Shown here one piece after another: positions 1 through 5,959 of a DNA stretch of 6,577 bases. The notes below the pieces were generated by a model that worked only from the letters and a program-made list of their open reading frames with translations, did not search any database and had not been told where the DNA came from. The position numbers were made by a program, and so were the translations under genes. The first letter of the stretch is position 1. Each line of letters starts with the position of its first letter. Origin of the DNA: Pyrobaculum sp. (GTDB lineage: Archaea > Thermoproteota > Thermoprotei > Thermoproteales > Thermoproteaceae); the NCBI GenBank assembly GCA_020833205.1, contig JAJHQT010000049.1, positions 1 to 6,577 of the forward strand, in the 5' to 3' direction.

Positions 1-3
1 GAG

Positions 4-1029
4 GTGGGAGAGGAGCCGTTTAAGAGGGTTGTGTACGTGGCGGACCTCGGACAGATAAAACAATTAGCCGAGAAAGAGGAAACCGCCTTCGAAAACGCCT
101 TGAGAGTCCTCAGGGAGAGGCTGAACGAATGCGCAGTTAAGCATGGTCTGGGGGACCTCCTAAACGTCGAGGAAGGTGTGGCGAGGGAGCTGGCGGAGGC
201 GGGGGCGCCGGAGCTCTCTGAGTTCGGCGGTGTGAATTTCGGCGTTAAGGCCTTGGCGGCTTTAATCGCGTATAGGGAGTATACGCTAGGCAGAAAGAGC
301 CCATACGGCACGGCGGCCTGGCATTGGCTTGAGGTGGGCGGGTCGGCCCAGCTCCTCTACTATGCGCCGTGGACGGCGTACCTCAAGGCCGAGAGGGCGA
401 AGGTGGAGAGACCCGTAACGGTGGATGAGACGATCGCGGAGACCCTCCGCCGCCTCTTCCTAAAACCCGGCGCCGACCACAACCACGGCTTCGTTCAAGA
501 GCTCACGAAGGGCGGCAAGCTGGCGCTGATGTTTGAGGGGGAGAAAGAGTCGTCTTACGTGTTTAGGCTCTACAACATGAAGGAAGGCGGCGGGCTCGTG
601 GATCTGGGCGTAAAGCTGAGCATCAAGGAGGTGGGAGAGAGCATAGCCTACGCCTTGGGGTTCGACGATATAGAGAGGTGGCAGAGGTTCTTCAAGCAGA
701 AGCTTGATGCGGGGGTGAAGGCGGCGGAAGAGGTTAGGGAGCGTCTGCCCGTGGAGGACCGCTTCCCCTACATGCTGGGCTGGGTTGACTCAGACGTGGC
801 AATAAGTGGAGGACTGTTGAGGATGGGCACCTCCCACCTGTGGCAGTTGGCTGAGACTCATGTTCTGTTCGACTGGTCATACATCGCAGTGCTCAGTGTG
901 AGTTTGACTCTTGAGGGGCCGAAGCCGCGGTTCGACGTATATACATCTCTCAAAAACCTCGACGAGGCGATCAGGGGGAGCGCAGAGGGCGGGTGGCTTA
1001 AGACGCTTGGCATTAAGGCGGAGAGCTGA
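4..1029 (+). CDS. N-terminal open segment of the broken PaREP2b gene
   Basis: This open segment encodes up to 341 residues and ends at the premature TGA. The GTG at base 4 is only the first possible start in the window; codon 1 is also open, and no promoter can be judged because the window begins here. Recognisable stretches include FLKPGADHNHGFVQELTKGG (residues about 152-171), RLPVEDRFPYMLGWVDSDVA (about 246-265) and MGTSHLWQLAETHVLFDWS (about 274-292). It is mostly soluble and charged, with no signal peptide or membrane segment. If still expressed it would give a truncated protein lacking the conserved C-terminal half. I would not treat it as an independent gene. Confidence 0.5.
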   Translation: MGEEPFKRVVYVADLGQIKQLAEKEETAFENALRVLRERLNECAVKHGLGDLLNVEEGVARELAEAGAPELSEFGGVNFGVKALAALIAYREYTLGRKSPYGTAAWHWLEVGGSAQLLYYAPWTAYLKAERAKVERPVTVDETIAETLRRLFLKPGADHNHGFVQELTKGGKLALMFEGEKESSYVFRLYNMKEGGGLVDLGVKLSIKEVGESIAYALGFDDIERWQRFFKQKLDAGVKAAEEVRERLPVEDRFPYMLGWVDSDVAISGGLLRMGTSHLWQLAETHVLFDWSYIAVLSVSLTLEGPKPRFDVYTSLKNLDEAIRGSAEGGWLKTLGIKAES

Positions 1030-1629
1030 GACGGCCTCAAGCGGTGGGTTGCTGACCACTGGGGCGAAGTAATAGACGCGGTGAAGAAGCAACTTCAAGA
1101 CGTTAAGGCTGGCCACAGCTTCGACGTGGATAATACGTTGAGAGAACTTGAGGCGCTGAAGAATAAGCTGAACGACGACAAAATTGCCAGAGAGATCATG
1201 GCACCTGTCCTTCTGCTTATTCAGGCGGAGAGGCTAGGCATAAGCGAGACAACGCTGAGGTACTTCGGCGCTGTTATCTCCGGCGCAATAGGCGGCGATG
1301 GATACGTGTCTGCGGCGCTGAAAGAAGTTGGCTTGACCAGCGGTAGGCGCGCCGTAGACCTGCTCTGGGGGGCCGCCTTCGCGGCACACGGCATAGAGGC
1401 AGAGGTGAGGAAAAAAGGAGGGAATGTGTTTAGCGTGACCGCGTCCGATAGCGATGCCGCCAGGCTGGCTGGCCTATACTTCCGCTACGGTCCTCCACTG
1501 CTTGAAGGAGACGATAGGCTTAAGAGCCACGAGCTGGCTGAAGCCATGGAGCTGGGGGCCGAGGGGCTCAACGTCCGGCATCGCCGTGAAGTGCAACGTC
1601 TATCTGCGCGGCGATGCGATCGAGCTTGA
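1030..1629 (+). CDS. Middle open segment of the broken PaREP2b gene
   Basis: Frame 1 stays open from the codon after the premature TGA to a stop at 1627-1629. The first usable start inside is GTG at 1081, which would give 182 residues. There is no promoter, spacer or ribosome-binding site before it, so it reads as the continuation of the upstream segment. Family-like sequence (IMAPVLLLIQAERLGISETT, YFGAVISGAIGGDGYVSAAL, FRYGPPLLEGDDRL) runs to about base 1575. The final residues, from RHRREVQRL on, are out of frame and meaningless. The downstream open segment overlaps it in frame 2, so the exact frame-change point lies inside the overlap. Confidence 0.45.
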   Translation, partial: DGLKRWVADHWGEVIDAVKKQLQDVKAGHSFDVDNTLRELEALKNKLNDDKIAREIMAPVLLLIQAERLGISETTLRYFGAVISGAIGGDGYVSAALKEVGLTSGRRAVDLLWGAAFAAHGIEAEVRKKGGNVFSVTASDSDAARLAGLYFRYGPPLLEGDDRLKSHELAEAMELGAEGLNVRHRREVQRLSARRCDRA

Positions 1630-2659
1630 ATTCCTCTCGACGGACCGGAGCTGTGTCGAGCTTGCGGCCCGGCTATTGAAGCTAGCGGGCGTCAGCGCCG
1701 AGGTGAAGAGGAAGGAGAGTGGCAGAGACGTGTGGCGTATCGAAGTCTCCACCGACGTGCTTGCGGCTGGGCGCAAGGAGCTAAGAGAGGCCGTCAGAAA
1801 AGTCGTGGAGGAGGCTCTCAAAAAGGGCTGGGTAGATGAGAAAAAGGCCAGACGCTGGCTTGAGAAGCTGGAGGGCGGTGTCACGCTGATGGAACCGAAG
1901 TACTACGTGGGGCCGAACAAGGGCGCGCTTGATGTCAGATATCGCTCCACCAACCCCGAAGGCATAGAGCAGGAGGCGCAACGGCTTAGGAACATGAGTC
2001 TCGTGGAGGGCGGCCACTTCACGGTGAAGATGCCGAAGGGCGGCGGGATAGGCTACGTGAATATCCTCAGGGAGGGCTTGGCGCACGCCGCGTGGCTCTC
2101 CGTCCACGGCTCCGGCGAACAGCAGAGACTGGCGGCTAAGTTTGTAGAGTATATTCTCCAGAGGGCCGAGGAGGAGGGCGAAGATGTGTATAGAAAGGCC
2201 GAGGAGATCGTGAAGGAGGGGATGTCGAGAGGCTCCCTAACGCTGAAGGGCTTTGAGAAGGAAGTCGAAGTGGACGGCAGAAGGCACGTGGTGAAGGTAA
2301 TAGACGGAGGAGCCGTTAAGGAGAAGCAGAACGGCAAGACTCTGCTGAGGATTAGGATTACGGCGGAGGTGGACGGCGTAAGGCGCGAGTACGAAATAAC
2401 ATACAGCAGACGCAGAGCTGACAACGTGGCCTTGGGACGCACCCTAGCGAGAGCCGACGCGCCCGGCGGCAGAGAGGCTGATGCGGAGAGGCTCTCCGCC
2501 GTGGTGGAGGCGCTGACGGGGAAGAGGCCGAGGGTGTACCGCATGAAAAACGGCAAGATGATTATGGAGTGCGGCAGGGAGCACCTTGACGGCTTCAAAC
2601 GCTACGCCGAACTCGCGGACGCCATAGAGGAATGGCTAGAAGAGATAAGCCGCCGGTAG
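1454..2659 (+). CDS. C-terminal open segment of the broken PaREP2b gene
   Basis: Frame 2 is open for 401 codons, but the first 40 or so are a shadow of the frame 1 segment; family-like sequence starts at about 1577 (GIAVKCNVYL). From there to the end about 360 codons are uninterrupted and carry the most recognisable PaREP2b stretches: STDRSCVELAARLLKLAGVS, KYYVGPNKGALDVRYRSTNP, FTVKMPKGGGIGYVNILREG, MSRGSLTLKGFEKEVEV, ARADAPGGREADAERLS and MIMECGREHLDGFKRYAEL. An internal ATG at 1889 (MEPKYYVG) could start a shorter product. No promoter is evident next to it. Function is unknown for the whole family. Either this half is recently inactivated or it is kept under some selection; sequence alone cannot decide. 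Confidence 0.5.
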   Translation: MPPGWLAYTSATVLHCLKETIGLRATSWLKPWSWGPRGSTSGIAVKCNVYLRGDAIELEFLSTDRSCVELAARLLKLAGVSAEVKRKESGRDVWRIEVSTDVLAAGRKELREAVRKVVEEALKKGWVDEKKARRWLEKLEGGVTLMEPKYYVGPNKGALDVRYRSTNPEGIEQEAQRLRNMSLVEGGHFTVKMPKGGGIGYVNILREGLAHAAWLSVHGSGEQQRLAAKFVEYILQRAEEEGEDVYRKAEEIVKEGMSRGSLTLKGFEKEVEVDGRRHVVKVIDGGAVKEKQNGKTLLRIRITAEVDGVRREYEITYSRRRADNVALGRTLARADAPGGREADAERLSAVVEALTGKRPRVYRMKNGKMIMECGREHLDGFKRYAELADAIEEWLEEISRR

Positions 2660-2892
2660 TCACAGAATGCCCTCGCGCTGTTTACACAGGGCTATCTATC
2701 GGGCAGTACTCGAAGTCGTTAATCACAGACGGCGAGGCTTCTGTGGGTGCAGTACAAGCTCGGCCTCAAGCTCTTTACTAAGAACGCCGACCACCATGCG
2801 GTACAGCGACGAGTACAAGATCAAGCCGCCACACGCCGCACGCGGTCGTTACAAACCTGGGGGAGATCCCCTGGGTAAAACAAACCCCAATG
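2660..2892 (+). other. Gene-free stretch with decayed coding debris
   Basis: No intact gene is supported here. A frame 1 ORF (ATG at 2667 to 2936, 89 codons) has a Ser/Arg-rich, low-quality translation and runs into the next gene and its promoter. In frame 2, bases 2735-2800 read RLLWVQYKLGLKLFTKNADH, which looks protein-like and loosely resembles RLFLKPGADHNH of the upstream PaREP2b segment; frame 1 then takes over with RYSDEYKIKPPHAARGRYKP. This pattern suggests a second, heavily decayed element, but the resemblance is short. A weak GGGG/CCCC inverted repeat lies at 2860-2871. Confidence 0.35.
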
Positions 2893-2900
2893 TTTATATA
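2893..2900 (+). promoter_or_regulatory. TATA box for the 151-residue ORF
   Basis: TTTATATA is centred about 24 bp before the ATG at 2920, the spacing expected when transcription starts at or next to the start codon. The only nearby purine-rich stretch does not look like a ribosome-binding site, which supports a leaderless mRNA. A second TTTATATA at 2903-2910 is too close to the ATG to direct this start. This promoter is the main evidence that the following ORF is a real gene. Confidence 0.65.
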
Positions 2901-2919
2901 GTTTTATATACTGGGCACT

Positions 2920-3375
2920 ATGCACATCGAGGTTAAGGACCCTTCCCTAGTGGAGCGGCTTAGGAGGCTTCTGCCGCGGCCCGACGCGCCGTTTGATGAG
3001 GTGCTTATAAAGCTTCTGGAGCAACCCTGTAGGTTGAAGATTAGGGAGATCGTGGAGGAGGTGGCATCGCAGTGGGAGGAGCGTATGACGCGGATTATTG
3101 AAGAGGCAACGGCGCGGGCCCTGGGCGACGTAGATAGAAAAATTTCGCACTCCGTGGAGAAGGCAGTGAAGGAGGCGCTTCGCCGCATGCCGGTAGGCGC
3201 TGTGGAGGGCGGCGGCTGGGAGGCCGTAATTAGGGAGGCCTTAAAGAGGCCAGATGGCTGTCTGACCTTTGCCGAGATTAGACAGTACTATGGCAAGAAT
3301 CTCAACAGCGTGATGTTGAGAAAGCGGGGTTTTATCCAGCGGGAGCGGGGGCTTTGGTGCTGGCCCAAGAGTTGA
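2920..3375 (+). CDS. Unrecognised 151-residue protein with helix-turn-helix-like C-terminus
   Basis: I do not recognise the family. Three parts can be seen. Residues 1-35 (IEVKDPSLVERLRRLLPR, then PFDEVLIKLLE) form a short strand followed by two helices, an outline like small ribbon-helix-helix or VapB-type antitoxins. Residues about 38-90 are long, highly charged amphipathic helices rich in Glu, Arg and Lys, likely a coiled coil for oligomerisation. Residues about 98-148 (WEAVIREALKRPDG, FAEIRQYYGKNLNSVMLRKR, then GLWCWP) look like a winged-helix unit, with a hairpin around RERGLWCW. No signal peptide or membrane segment is present. The ATG start is set by a well-placed TATA box. The gene stands alone between two gene-poor stretches. 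A DNA-binding or regulatory role is inference only. Confidence 0.7.
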   Translation: MHIEVKDPSLVERLRRLLPRPDAPFDEVLIKLLEQPCRLKIREIVEEVASQWEERMTRIIEEATARALGDVDRKISHSVEKAVKEALRRMPVGAVEGGGWEAVIREALKRPDGCLTFAEIRQYYGKNLNSVMLRKRGFIQRERGLWCWPKS

Positions 3376-3819
3376 TAAGCGTTGAGAGGGTGGGTTTAGC
3401 CCATCGTCGCCTAGTCTTCGTAAACTAAGTAGCTAAATCTGTTCCCGTGGCTCCTCGGCGACTGCGGTTTGGGCAGACAGCTTCTCCTTTAGTTGGTTAT
3501 TGACGTACGAGGGGGCTGTTTATAGCCCGGATTTGGGGAATGAGTTAATGTTGTTCTCAACTGTGCCGCCCATAGTCTAATGTCGCGTCTGGGGTGGCGT
3601 TGCGTCTATCGTTTTCTTCGGTGCGGTTAGTATTTCGTCGCTTACGACATTGTTGGGCATTTAACCTCGCCGAGGGAGGGGGTGTCGCCCGGCTGTGTCT
3701 TGGTATTTTCGCAACAACCGGCTTAGGCCCTAGGGCGGGGAGGGTGTTAGATGGTGATGAGTTGCGTCTAGAAAGTGTCTGGGTGGTGTGTGCTGCAGGA
3801 GGGTCTAGGTTCCGGGGGG
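3376..3819. other. 444-bp intergenic region, no supported gene
   Basis: No gene is convincing here. Both strands have ORFs, but their translations are Arg/Pro/Ser-rich and lack domains. From about 3540 to 3819 the plus strand is strongly G- and T-rich, unlike the flanking genes. Small inverted repeats occur: GTCGCC at 3406-3411 with GGCGAC at 3457-3462, and GGGCT at 3513-3517 with AGCCC at 3524-3528. A perfect box C-like GTGATGA lies at 3754-3760 without a matching D box. On the minus strand one frame from 3573 to 3433 reads protein-like pieces (VENNINSFPKSGL, then a stop, then YVNNQLKEKLSAQTAVAEEP), possibly a relic. The tenmer GTTGCGTCTA occurs at 3599 and 3762. Confidence 0.4.
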
Positions 3820-4500
3820 CTAGGAGTTGAGGAGTCTTCTCACGACCGATGGCAACGTCCTCAGCGTTGTAATTGTTGCATGAGGCGTCACCGTGGATAG
3901 GTCGACTTGCATCCTCTGGGCGTGTGTCGCCGCCGCTTTTTCCCAGTGGCCGTAGAAGATGGTGTAGAGGCCGAACCGGCGGGGGTAGTAGACGTCGAAG
4001 ATTGGGTTGTCTCCTATCATGACGTGTGCGTTTTGGAAGTATTGGGGGCAGGTTTTTGGGCATCTGAATCTGTCTGAGGTCCTCACGTCGTCTACGAGTC
4101 TGTCTAGGCCGAGGTGTTTTATGACCGGCATTTGGTAGTACGCCAGGCCGTTGGTGGCTATCTCCACGCGGTATCCCATGGCCTTCAGTTCGGCTAGAGC
4201 CTCGGCAGCTCCCTCGTTGAGTCTAAAGGTGTTGAGGTGTCTTTTCAACGTCTGGACGACGTCTGGCACTTCGTCGACGCCGAGCTCCGCGGCGGTTTCT
4301 TCAAGTATCATCTGCCAGTCGAAGGCCCTTAGGTCTAGCGCCCGTAGAAGCTCTAGGTTCCTCTGCCTAGCCCTCCTCCAGACCTCCGCCGGCGTTGTTC
4401 CTGCGCGTTTTGCTATGTATGTGCAGATCTCGGCGAATACGGGATTCCAGGCGTCGAGGGGGATGAGGGTTCCGTCTAGGTCTATTAAAACAGTCGCCAT
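3820..4500 (-). CDS. HAD-superfamily phosphohydrolase
   Basis: This 226-residue protein has all four haloacid dehalogenase motifs: DLDGT (nucleophile Asp7 and acid/base Asp9), IATNG with Thr116, CPKT with Lys149, and GDNPIFD with Asp164 and Asp169 for magnesium. Residues about 15-95 form a helical cap (C1 type), as in small phosphatases of the phosphoglycolate phosphatase/beta-phosphoglucomutase branch. It is soluble, so a cytoplasmic phosphatase acting on a small phosphorylated compound is likely; the substrate cannot be read from sequence. The ATG at 4500 is chosen because it directly precedes the first core strand (MATVLIDLDGT) and has GAGG four bases upstream; a longer frame to 4572 only shadows the prenyltransferase gene. 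It overlaps that gene's end by 16 bp, so the two are co-transcribed and probably translationally coupled. A role in lipid-precursor metabolism is possible from context only. Confidence 0.88.
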   Translation of the reverse strand: MATVLIDLDGTLIPLDAWNPVFAEICTYIAKRAGTTPAEVWRRARQRNLELLRALDLRAFDWQMILEETAAELGVDEVPDVVQTLKRHLNTFRLNEGAAEALAELKAMGYRVEIATNGLAYYQMPVIKHLGLDRLVDDVRTSDRFRCPKTCPQYFQNAHVMIGDNPIFDVYYPRRFGLYTIFYGHWEKAAATHAQRMQVDLSTVTPHATITTLRTLPSVVRRLLNS

Positions 4501-5312
4501 ACGGCCTCTGTTATAAGCGCCAGTAGAGTTACGCCGAACGCCGCGAGGGTCCCGTCTCGGTATTTCTTCCACCGCCCCCTCAGCGCGATGAGTGAGAGGT
4601 AGATCAACGAGAGACTTGTGGCGGCGGCGCCTAGCGCTAAGAATAGGAGGCCTTGAGAGAAGGCGACGTATGTCAGCGCTAGGCCGAACACGACGGAGGC
4701 CAGGGTGACTGCGGCGCCTAGCGCAGCGGCTTTCTGCGGCCCAACTATCACGGCTAGAGTTCTTACGCCCGCCCTCATGTCGCCTTCATAGTCCATCGCA
4801 ACTTTCACAAACTCGCGGCCTAGGTTCGCCACTAGAGAGGATAGAAAAAGCAATATCAGAACGAGAGAGGCGCCGCCTGCGGCGGCCATGCCGTAGATGT
4901 ATGTCATAGAGGTGAGGAAAGCCACCACGAAGTTTCCCACCACAGGCACTCGTTTGAGTCTGGCGTTGTACCACACGCCGAGAGCCGCCGCCGATGCGTA
5001 TATGGCCAGAGGCGCGGGGCCTAGGAGGGCCGCGGCCGCCGCGCCTGACGCCAACGAGCCGTAGGCAACCACGCGCGCAGTGTTTATACCCACGGCCCCC
5101 GTGACTAGGGGGGCGTCAGGCCTGTTTATCTTGTCCTCCTCTAGGTTGGCCAAGTCGTTGTGGGCGAAGAGGCCGGCCTCGGCGAGGAAGGTGGAGACCG
5201 CCAAAAGCATCGACGCAACGGGGTCGCGGCCGCCTGCCACTAGGTAGGAGGCGGTTGACGCAAGCGCTGCCAATACGCCGTGTTCGCCTCTTATCAGCCG
5301 CCATAGAGACAC
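4485..5312 (-). CDS. UbiA-family prenyltransferase, probably digeranylgeranylglyceryl-phosphate synthase
   Basis: This 275-residue integral membrane protein carries both aspartate-rich UbiA motifs. The first is NDLANLEEDKINRPDAP (residues 52-68), the second is DYEGDMRAGVRTL (174-186), preceded by GREFVKVAM; YNARLKRVPVVGN (115-127) is a further family stretch. About eight to nine hydrophobic helices are visible. In archaea this family includes DGGGP synthase (EC 2.5.1.42), which adds the second geranylgeranyl chain to make the archaeal lipid core; the length and the INRP motif fit. Asn56 stands where many members have Asp. A quinone prenyltransferase (MenA-like) is the main alternative, since Pyrobaculum-type organisms make menaquinone. 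The GTG at 5312 is chosen because it begins the family's usual N-terminus (SLWRLIRGEHGV) and lies 23 bp from a TATA box. The longer frame to 5396 would overlap the divergent uL22 start. It heads an operon with the HAD gene. Confidence 0.85.
   Translation of the reverse strand: MSLWRLIRGEHGVLAALASTASYLVAGGRDPVASMLLAVSTFLAEAGLFAHNDLANLEEDKINRPDAPLVTGAVGINTARVVAYGSLASGAAAAALLGPAPLAIYASAAALGVWYNARLKRVPVVGNFVVAFLTSMTYIYGMAAAGGASLVLILLFLSSLVANLGREFVKVAMDYEGDMRAGVRTLAVIVGPQKAAALGAAVTLASVVFGLALTYVAFSQGLLFLALGAAATSLSLIYLSLIALRGRWKKYRDGTLAAFGVTLLALITEAVWRLF
4505..4508 (-). promoter_or_regulatory. Shine-Dalgarno-like GAGG for the HAD gene
   Basis: On the minus strand GAGG sits four bases before the ATG at 4500, inside the end of the prenyltransferase gene. 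An internal operon gene would need such a site, whereas the promoter-proximal genes here appear leaderless. It supports the 4500 start over upstream alternatives. Confidence 0.45.
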
Positions 5313-5330
5313 GGCAGGTTTACGCCACTT

Positions 5331-5339
5331 CTTTAAATA
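5331..5339 (-). promoter_or_regulatory. TATA box for the prenyltransferase-HAD operon
   Basis: On the minus strand the sequence is TATTTAAAG, centred about 23 bp before the GTG at 5312. That places transcription initiation at or next to the start codon, a leaderless arrangement. It lies inside the longer open frame that begins at 5396, which argues that the upstream start is not used. Confidence 0.6.
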
Positions 5340-5355
5340 GACTGTGGGGGCTAAG

Positions 5356-5365
5356 TTTTTAAAAA
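5356..5365 (+). promoter_or_regulatory. TATA box for the uL22 gene
   Basis: TTTTTAAAAA is centred 25 bp before the GTG at 5385, with no Shine-Dalgarno sequence in between, so the uL22 mRNA is probably leaderless. The box lies about 25 bp from the TATA box of the divergent operon, so both promoters share a 72-bp region and may compete or be co-regulated. Confidence 0.6.
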
Positions 5366-5384
5366 CGTCTTTCTTCACGTCTTC

Positions 5385-5942
5385 GTGCCTAGACACCAGA
5401 ACTACTCATTAGGCGACGAAGAAATAATGAAGCTGGTATTTAGGAAGTATGGAGTAAAGATTACGCCGGAGCAGATAGCCAGAGCGTACGCCCCCGAGCA
5501 GAGGATGTCTTGGAAGAAGAGCGTGGAGGTGGCTAGGTTCATCAAAGGTATGACTCTTAAGCAGGCTAAAGCCTGGCTGGAGGACGTGGTTAAGCTTAAG
5601 AGACCTATCCCAGTCAAGACGTTTAAGAAGAAGCAGGCCCACCACGCCGTCCCCTGGAGCGGGTGGCCTGTGGCTAAGTGGCCTGTCAAGGTCGCCAAGA
5701 GGTACCTCGAGGCATTGGAGAATTTGGAGAACAACGCCAAGTTCCGAGGCCTCGACACGGAACGCGTCGTCATCGTCCACGCCGCCGCGCATAAGGGGAT
5801 TAAAATCCCCAACATAATGCAGAGAGCCTTCGGCCGCGCCACTAGATTCGACGAACAGACGGTAAACTTGGAGCTCGTCGCGGTGGAGTTGCCCAAGGAG
5901 GTTGTGCCGAAGCGCTACAAGCTGAACCTAGTAAAACGGTAA
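5385..5942 (+). CDS. rpl22: 50S ribosomal protein L22 (uL22), archaeal type
   Basis: This 185-residue protein matches archaeal uL22, a large-subunit protein that binds 23S rRNA and whose long hairpin lines the peptide exit tunnel. Visible landmarks: an N-terminal NYS, a helical region [20 protein letters not shown] (residues 42-61) followed by [18 protein letters not shown], the archaeal [19 protein letters not shown] (82-100), [19 protein letters not shown] (102-120), and the hairpin and signature [17 protein letters not shown] (122-138) with RAFGRAT (147-153). The C-terminal tail from about 170 is basic. GTG at 5385 is chosen for its TATA spacing and because it puts the expected Y-S pair near the N-terminus. 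In most archaea uL22 sits between uS19 and uS3 in a long ribosomal operon; here neither neighbour is present, so it appears to be a single-gene unit. Identity is very sure. Confidence 0.96.
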   Translation: MPRHQNYSLGDEEIMKLVFRKYGVKITPEQIARAYAPEQRMSWKKSVEVARFIKGMTLKQAKAWLEDVVKLKRPIPVKTFKKKQAHHAVPWSGWPVAKWPVKVAKRYLEALENLENNAKFRGLDTERVVIVHAAAHKGIKIPNIMQRAFGRATRFDEQTVNLELVAVELPKEVVPKRYKLNLVKR

Positions 5943-5959
5943 CGTAGAAGCTCCGGCGG

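Larger units (their letters stand above)
1..2659 (+). pseudogene. PaREP2b-family gene, broken by an in-frame stop and a frame change
   Basis: Read through two lesions, this stretch gives one continuous protein of about 880 residues that I recognise as PaREP2b, a family dispersed in Pyrobaculum whose molecular role is unknown. Frame 1 is open from base 1, so the true start may lie upstream of the window. The first lesion is a TGA at 1027-1029; the same frame continues at once with DGLKRWVADHWGEVIDAV, so one substitution (for example TGG to TGA) would explain it. The second is a move from frame 1 to frame 2 between about 1560 and 1590. Before it the protein reads ELGAEGLNV, after it GIAVKCNVYLRGDAIELEF. 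The natural C-terminus (AIEEWLEEISRR) is kept at 2659. The family is known for many internal stops and frameshifts, which fits. Family assignment is fairly sure; loss of function is inferred. Confidence 0.72.

Noticed and set aside
1027..1029. Programmed readthrough or recoding (selenocysteine-type) at the in-frame TGA
   Set aside because: The gene is broken again by a frame change downstream, the family is known for decay, and I see no recoding structure; Thermoproteales are not known to make selenoproteins.
2053..2598. 181-codon minus-strand ORF inside the PaREP2b C-terminal half
   Set aside because: It is antisense to clear family sequence; its Ser/Leu/Thr-rich translation is typical of the complement of a Glu/Arg/Lys-rich gene.
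2859..2872. GGGG/CCCC hairpin as a transcription terminator
   Set aside because: The stem is four base pairs with a four-base loop and no T-run follows; archaeal termination relies mainly on T-rich tracts.
2667..2936. 89-codon plus-strand ORF after the PaREP2b gene
   Set aside because: It reads through the promoter and start of the next gene, is Ser/Arg-rich, and the protein-like parts switch frame within it.
3599..3771. Tenmer GTTGCGTCTA repeated at 3599 and 3762 as a CRISPR-like or element repeat
   Set aside because: Only two copies of ten bases, 163 bp apart, in skewed DNA; no regular spacing or further copies.
3754..3797. Second possible box C/D sRNA starting at a perfect GTGATGA
   Set aside because: No CTGA D box or D'/C' pair occurs at suitable spacing downstream, and I could not match the would-be guide to rRNA.
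3594..3830. 78-codon plus-strand ORF
   Set aside because: It overlaps the HAD gene end, has no TATA box at the right distance and gives a Ser/Arg/Gly-rich sequence without motifs.
3557..4063. 168-codon minus-strand ORF
   Set aside because: Half of it is a shadow of the HAD gene and the rest is an Arg/Pro/Thr/Asn-rich translation of G/T-skewed DNA with no domain and no promoter.
4501..4572. Upstream extension of the HAD protein
   Set aside because: The extra 24 residues are an out-of-frame shadow of the prenyltransferase C-terminus; the HAD core strand starts right at the ATG at 4500, which has a GAGG before it.
5313..5396. N-terminal extension of the prenyltransferase starting at GTG 5396
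   Set aside because: It would overlap the uL22 start on the other strand and run across the operon's own TATA box; the extra residues (from SRHEDVKKD) are charged and unlike the usual N-terminus, which begins at SLWRLIRGEHG.
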